A DNA stretch of 64,000 nucleotides, from the NCBI RefSeq assembly GCF_030152825.1, contig NZ_JASLIP010000047.1, forward strand, positions 1 through 64,000. Direction: 5' to 3'. This document shows, one piece after another, positions 61,060 through 64,000 of this stretch; positions within the stretch are counted from its first letter, which is position 1; the number at the start of each line of letters is the position of its first letter. The stretch is from Corynebacterium sp. (GTDB taxonomy: Bacteria > Actinomycetota > Actinomycetes > Mycobacteriales > Mycobacteriaceae). Below the pieces are notes generated by a model, which was given only the letters and a program-made list of their open reading frames with translations, was not told where the DNA came from and searched no databases. Both the position numbers and the translations under genes were made by a program.

Positions 61060-61614
61060 ATGCCCATCGTCAGCGACCGTGAACTATCCCGCCGCCGTCG
61101 GGAGATTATCGAGCAAGCCCGTGGTTGCTTCGCGCAATATGGCTACGAGGGGGCGACCGTCGCCCGGCTGGAGAAGGCCACCGGAAAGACCCGGGGCGCG
61201 ATCTTCCACCACTTCGCGGACAAGGAAGCCCTGTTCCTCGCGGTGGTGCGGGAGGACGCCGCCTGCCAGGCGGAGGTTGTGTCGAACCACGGCCTCATTG
61301 AGGTCATGCGGCACATGATCACGCACCCGGAGACCAATAGCTGGTACATCACGCGTGCGGAAACGGTCCGCAAGCTGCGCACCGACCCGGAGTTCGAGGC
61401 GCGGTGGCGCAAGCACCAGCAGGTGCTCGATGCCGCCGTCCGGGCCCGCTTATCCCACAACGTCTCGATGCGCACGGATGTGCCCCTGGAGGTCATCCAG
61501 ACCTACCTCGAGACGGTCATGGACGGGCTGATGGCCAAGATGGCGGAAGGGGCTGACGCCGCGCAGCTTGAGAAGATGCTCGATCTCGTCGAGCAGTCGG
61601 TGCGCGGCGAATAA
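61060..61614 (+). CDS. acnR: AcnR, TetR-type repressor of aconitase
   Basis: The ATG at 61060 after AAGGAATC gives 184 residues. The N-terminal TetR helix-turn-helix is at about 12-58 (REIIEQARGCFAQYGYEGATVARLEKATGKT, then the recognition part RGAIFHHFADKEALF). The C-terminal effector-binding domain binds citrate-Mg2+ in C. glutamicum. AcnR represses acn; the operator CGTAACGGCCGTACTG lies in the acn upstream region. Its length and position match the known protein. Confidence 0.93.
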   Translation: MPIVSDRELSRRRREIIEQARGCFAQYGYEGATVARLEKATGKTRGAIFHHFADKEALFLAVVREDAACQAEVVSNHGLIEVMRHMITHPETNSWYITRAETVRKLRTDPEFEARWRKHQQVLDAAVRARLSHNVSMRTDVPLEVIQTYLETVMDGLMAKMAEGADAAQLEKMLDLVEQSVRGE

Positions 61615-61623
61615 GCCCAGCGG

Positions 61624-62280
61624 TTATACGTCGGCGACCGAGCCCGTTCCGTTTTCGAAGTCGAGCGGGTTGCGGTCAAACGCCTCCCCGCGCCCCACGG
61701 ACTCGACGATGACGTCGGCGACCAGTTCGCGTGGCGTCTCGGACGCGGGGTTCATGTCCCCGTCCAGGACCGTGATTCCCGTTGGGGCGTCGTCGGTTAG
61801 GGCGGTCGGCCCAAGAATCTGGTACGGCAGGGTGGATCCGAGCAGCCGCTTATCGACGGCCTTCTTGGACTCGACGTAGGCGTACCAGGAACCGCCGTCG
61901 TCCTCGGTTGTTGCCTCGGAGGCGCCCGCGTAGGAGACCATGACGGTGAACGGGGCTGCGTCCCCGAGGGACCCGAGCGCGTCGATCATCGCCATCGCGG
62001 CGTCGCGGTCGACAGCGTAGGTCAGCTCCGCGGATCCGCCTCCAGCACCGGCGGACCAGACGACCACATCGAAGGGGCTCAGCAGACGCGCCCAATCCTC
62101 TGTGCTGATCGTAGTGAGATCGCGCACAATCGCGGTCGCACCCTCGTCGACGAGCTTTTGGACGTGCTCGGGGTTGCGGACCAGGGCCGTGACACTGTGG
62201 CCTGCTGCGACGAGCTTCGGGATGCTGTGGCGCGAGACGTTACCGCCTGCGCCGAGGACAAGAACATGTTGTTTTTTCAT
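61624..62280 (-). CDS. NAD(P)-binding NmrA-like reductase
   Basis: The ATG at 62280 gives 218 residues. The dinucleotide motif is VLVLGAGGNVSRHSIP (about 6-21), followed by an atypical SDR body. SWYAYVESKKAVDK (about 120-133) carries a possible YxxxK active-site pair. Such proteins act as NAD(P)H-dependent reductases or redox sensors. The substrate is unknown. The gene is convergent with acnR and 55 bases from the divergent ACT gene. Confidence 0.75.
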   Translation of the reverse strand: MKKQHVLVLGAGGNVSRHSIPKLVAAGHSVTALVRNPEHVQKLVDEGATAIVRDLTTISTEDWARLLSPFDVVVWSAGAGGGSAELTYAVDRDAAMAMIDALGSLGDAAPFTVMVSYAGASEATTEDDGGSWYAYVESKKAVDKRLLGSTLPYQILGPTALTDDAPTGITVLDGDMNPASETPRELVADVIVESVGRGEAFDRNPLDFENGTGSVADV

Positions 62281-62323
62281 GGCGCCCACCCTACACTCGT
62301 TTCTGGGCAAATTTTTCCAGGTC

Positions 62324-62335
62324 TATACTGGCTGC
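62324..62335 (+). promoter_or_regulatory. -10 element and leaderless start of the ACT gene
   Basis: TATACT (about 62324-62329) is six bases ahead of the ATG. Transcription starting about seven bases downstream would begin at the A of the start codon. A TGGGCA about 17 bases earlier could be the -35 element. Confidence 0.6.
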
Positions 62336-62605
62336 ATGTATGCAATCATTACCACTACCGGCAAGGATCGCCCCGGTGTTATCGCCGCCGTCGCGAAGGC
62401 GGCAGCCGACGAGGGCCTGAATATCGTCGACGTCTCCCAGACCATCATGGATGACTTCTTCACCATGATCATGCGCGTGGAGCTGCCGGAAACAGAGGTG
62501 GATATGGGCGCCCTCCAGGAGGCCTTTGATGCCGCGGGCCAGCCGCTGGGCATGGTCGTGCGCATCCAGTCCGAAGCCCTGTTTAGCGCCATCAACGATA
62601 TTTAA
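62336..62605 (+). CDS. ACT-domain regulator (GcvR/YkkA-like), leaderless
   Basis: The protein has 89 residues, a single ACT domain (YAIITTTGKDRPGVIAAVAKAAADEGLNI in the first 30 residues, with key G, D and P residues in DRPGV). ACT domains bind small ligands, often amino acids. A TATACT -10 element ends six bases before the ATG and there is no ribosome binding site, so the mRNA is probably leaderless. The UPF0210 gene follows after 11 bases; the pair is conserved in many bacteria. Confidence 0.85.
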   Translation: MYAIITTTGKDRPGVIAAVAKAAADEGLNIVDVSQTIMDDFFTMIMRVELPETEVDMGALQEAFDAAGQPLGMVVRIQSEALFSAINDI

Positions 62606-62616
62606 GGTGGCGCGGC

Positions 62617-63981
62617 GTGAACTTTGAATTCTCTTCTGCCCGCTTCCTCGAGGTCATCCGGATGATCGAGGACTACCGCCTGGACATCCGCACGGTGACG
62701 ATGGGCGTCTCGCTTATCGGCTGCACCCGCTCCACCATGGAGGCCACGGCGCAGGCGGTCTACGATCGCGTGACCGAGCGCGCCCGCGACCTGGTGCCCG
62801 TGTGTGAGGGCATCGAGCGCGAGCTCGGGATCCCGATCGTGAACAAGCGGGTCTCCGTCTCCCCCGTCTCCCTTGTCGCCGCCGGCGTGGAGGGCAACCC
62901 GGTGGAGATCGCCAAGGCGCTGGACCGCGCCGCCGGCGAGCTGGGCGTGAACTTCGTCGGTGGTTACTCAGCGCTCGTAGAGAAGGGCGCGACGACCTCA
63001 GACGAGCGGCTCATTCGCTCCATCCCTGAGGCGCTGTCCACCACCGGCGCGGTCTGTGGCTCGGTGAACGTCGCGACCTCCCGTGCCGGCGTGAACATGG
63101 ACGCCGTCGGCCTGATGGGCCGGGTGGTCAAGGAGGCAGCCGAGCTGACTAAGGACGAGTCTTCCATTGCGTGTGCGAAGCTAGTGGTCTTCGCCAATGC
63201 TGTCGGCGACAACCCGTTCATGGCGGGTGCCTTCCACGGCATCGAGGAGCCCGACACGGTGATCTCCGTCGGTGTCTCTGGCCCGGGCGTGGTGAACAAC
63301 GCGATCGCCCCGCTGGCTGGTGCCTCCCTCAACGAGATCGCTGAGGAGATTAAGAAGGCTGCCTTCAAGATCACCCGCGCGGGCCAGCTGGTCGGCACGA
63401 TGGCTGCTGAGCGCCTCGGCGTGCCCTTCGGCATCGTCGACCTCTCCCTCGCGCCGACCGCCGAGGTGGGAGACTCGGTGGCGCACGTGCTTGAGAGCAT
63501 GGGCCTGGGCCAGGTCGGCACCCACGGCACGACCGCAGCACTGGCGCTGCTCAATGATGCGGTGAAAAAGGGTGGCATGATGGCCTGCTCTCGCGTGGGC
63601 GGGCTGTCTGGCTCCTTCATCCCGGTTTCCGAGGACAAGGGCATGATCGACGCTGTGCGCGAGGGATCCATCACCATGGACAAGCTCGAGGCCATGACCA
63701 GCATCTGCTCGGTCGGTTTCGACATGATCGCCATCCCGGGTGATACCTCGGCGGAGCTCATCGCCGGCATGATTGCTGACGAGGCCGCCATTGGTGTGAT
63801 GAACCATAAGACCACCGCCGCTCGCCTCATCCCAGTGCCGGGAACGAAGCCGGGCGATGAGGTCAACTTTGGAGGCCTGCTGGGCTACGCCCCGGTCATC
63901 CCGGTGAACGCGAAGGGTAACGACGCCTTCGTCCACCGCGGCGGTTTCATCCCCGCCCCGGTCCACGGCTTACGCAACTAG
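62617..63981 (+). CDS. UPF0210 (DUF711) family protein
   Basis: The GTG at 62617 follows an AAGGTGGCGCG stretch; the protein has 454 residues. It matches the UPF0210/PFL family, whose members have a glycyl-radical-like barrel fold but no radical motif known to me. Landmarks are ISVGVSGPGVVNNAIAPL (about 218-235), VPFGIVDLSLAPTAEVGDSVA and LEAMTSICSVGFDMIAIPGDTSAE (about 350-373). Its function is not established. Co-transcription with the ACT regulator suggests ligand control. Confidence 0.85.
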   Translation: MNFEFSSARFLEVIRMIEDYRLDIRTVTMGVSLIGCTRSTMEATAQAVYDRVTERARDLVPVCEGIERELGIPIVNKRVSVSPVSLVAAGVEGNPVEIAKALDRAAGELGVNFVGGYSALVEKGATTSDERLIRSIPEALSTTGAVCGSVNVATSRAGVNMDAVGLMGRVVKEAAELTKDESSIACAKLVVFANAVGDNPFMAGAFHGIEEPDTVISVGVSGPGVVNNAIAPLAGASLNEIAEEIKKAAFKITRAGQLVGTMAAERLGVPFGIVDLSLAPTAEVGDSVAHVLESMGLGQVGTHGTTAALALLNDAVKKGGMMACSRVGGLSGSFIPVSEDKGMIDAVREGSITMDKLEAMTSICSVGFDMIAIPGDTSAELIAGMIADEAAIGVMNHKTTAARLIPVPGTKPGDEVNFGGLLGYAPVIPVNAKGNDAFVHRGGFIPAPVHGLRN

Positions 63982-64000
63982 CGAGCCTCGCGGGCAAGGC

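Overview
The window is chromosomal DNA of a Corynebacterium. The evidence is gene content: OdhI, an AcnR-type regulator beside aconitase, MshC for mycothiol, a Pup/ARC/Dop/PafA pupylation cluster without 20S proteasome genes, Ppm1 and Lnt as separate genes, and a DprE2-type reductase. By eye the base composition is GC-rich, at about 60%, and coding density is high. The gene order secA2-odhI-ftsR and the order aspA-hisG-hisE-mshC-uppP-pyrD follow what I recall of the corynebacterial core genome. I cannot fix the species. I found no insertion sequence, prophage, CRISPR array or rRNA, and the only RNA gene is a tRNA-Leu(GAG).

Layout. 1-2672: end of secA2, then odhI and two MerR-type regulators. 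2728-8820 (minus): a VWA membrane protein, a protein usually labelled 3-methyladenine glycosylase, a pair of CNNM/CorC-like membrane proteins and a DEAD-box helicase. 8821-12362: gnd, a PaaI-type thioesterase and ndh. 12635-18948 (plus): an atypical cyclopropane-synthase-like methyltransferase, a KstD-like flavoprotein, an amidase and a YkvI-type transporter. 19169-23520: the K+ uptake pair ktrB/ktrA, facing mgtE, a 59-residue membrane protein and a YceI-like protein. 23568-28223: a zinc-finger protein, rbpA with a sigma-H-like promoter, ppm1-lnt-fxsA and the DprE2-like reductase.

28216-40688 (minus) reads trmI, arc, dop, pup, pafA, a fused pafBC, tatA, tatC and a HelY-type helicase. 40724-42300 (plus) holds a DUF1275 protein and a RecB-like nuclease. 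42304-48072 (minus) carries uppP, mshC, an unknown gene, hisE, hisG and aspA. 48170-53807 has a lipoprotein, pyrD, a PEBP protein, tRNA-Leu, a TVP38-type protein, an unknown HTH protein and a DUF3097 protein. 53854-63981 has an unknown conserved gene, a RipA-like endopeptidase, an Rv1476-like protein, acn, acnR, an NmrA-like protein, an ACT-domain protein and a UPF0210 protein.

How the genes connect. OdhI, Acn, AcnR and Ndh set carbon flow through the citric acid cycle and NADH oxidation, while Gnd supplies NADPH. The pupylation enzymes and PafBC link protein tagging to the DNA-damage response. Ppm1, Lnt, the DprE2-like protein, UppP and the RipA-like enzyme serve the envelope. No clearly new multigene system stands out. 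The most useful leads are the pafB-pafC fusion, the proteasome-less pupylation cluster, the overlooked 59-residue membrane gene before mgtE, several readable operators (AcnR, GlxR-like, sigma-H, tandem palindromes) and a few unknown genes.
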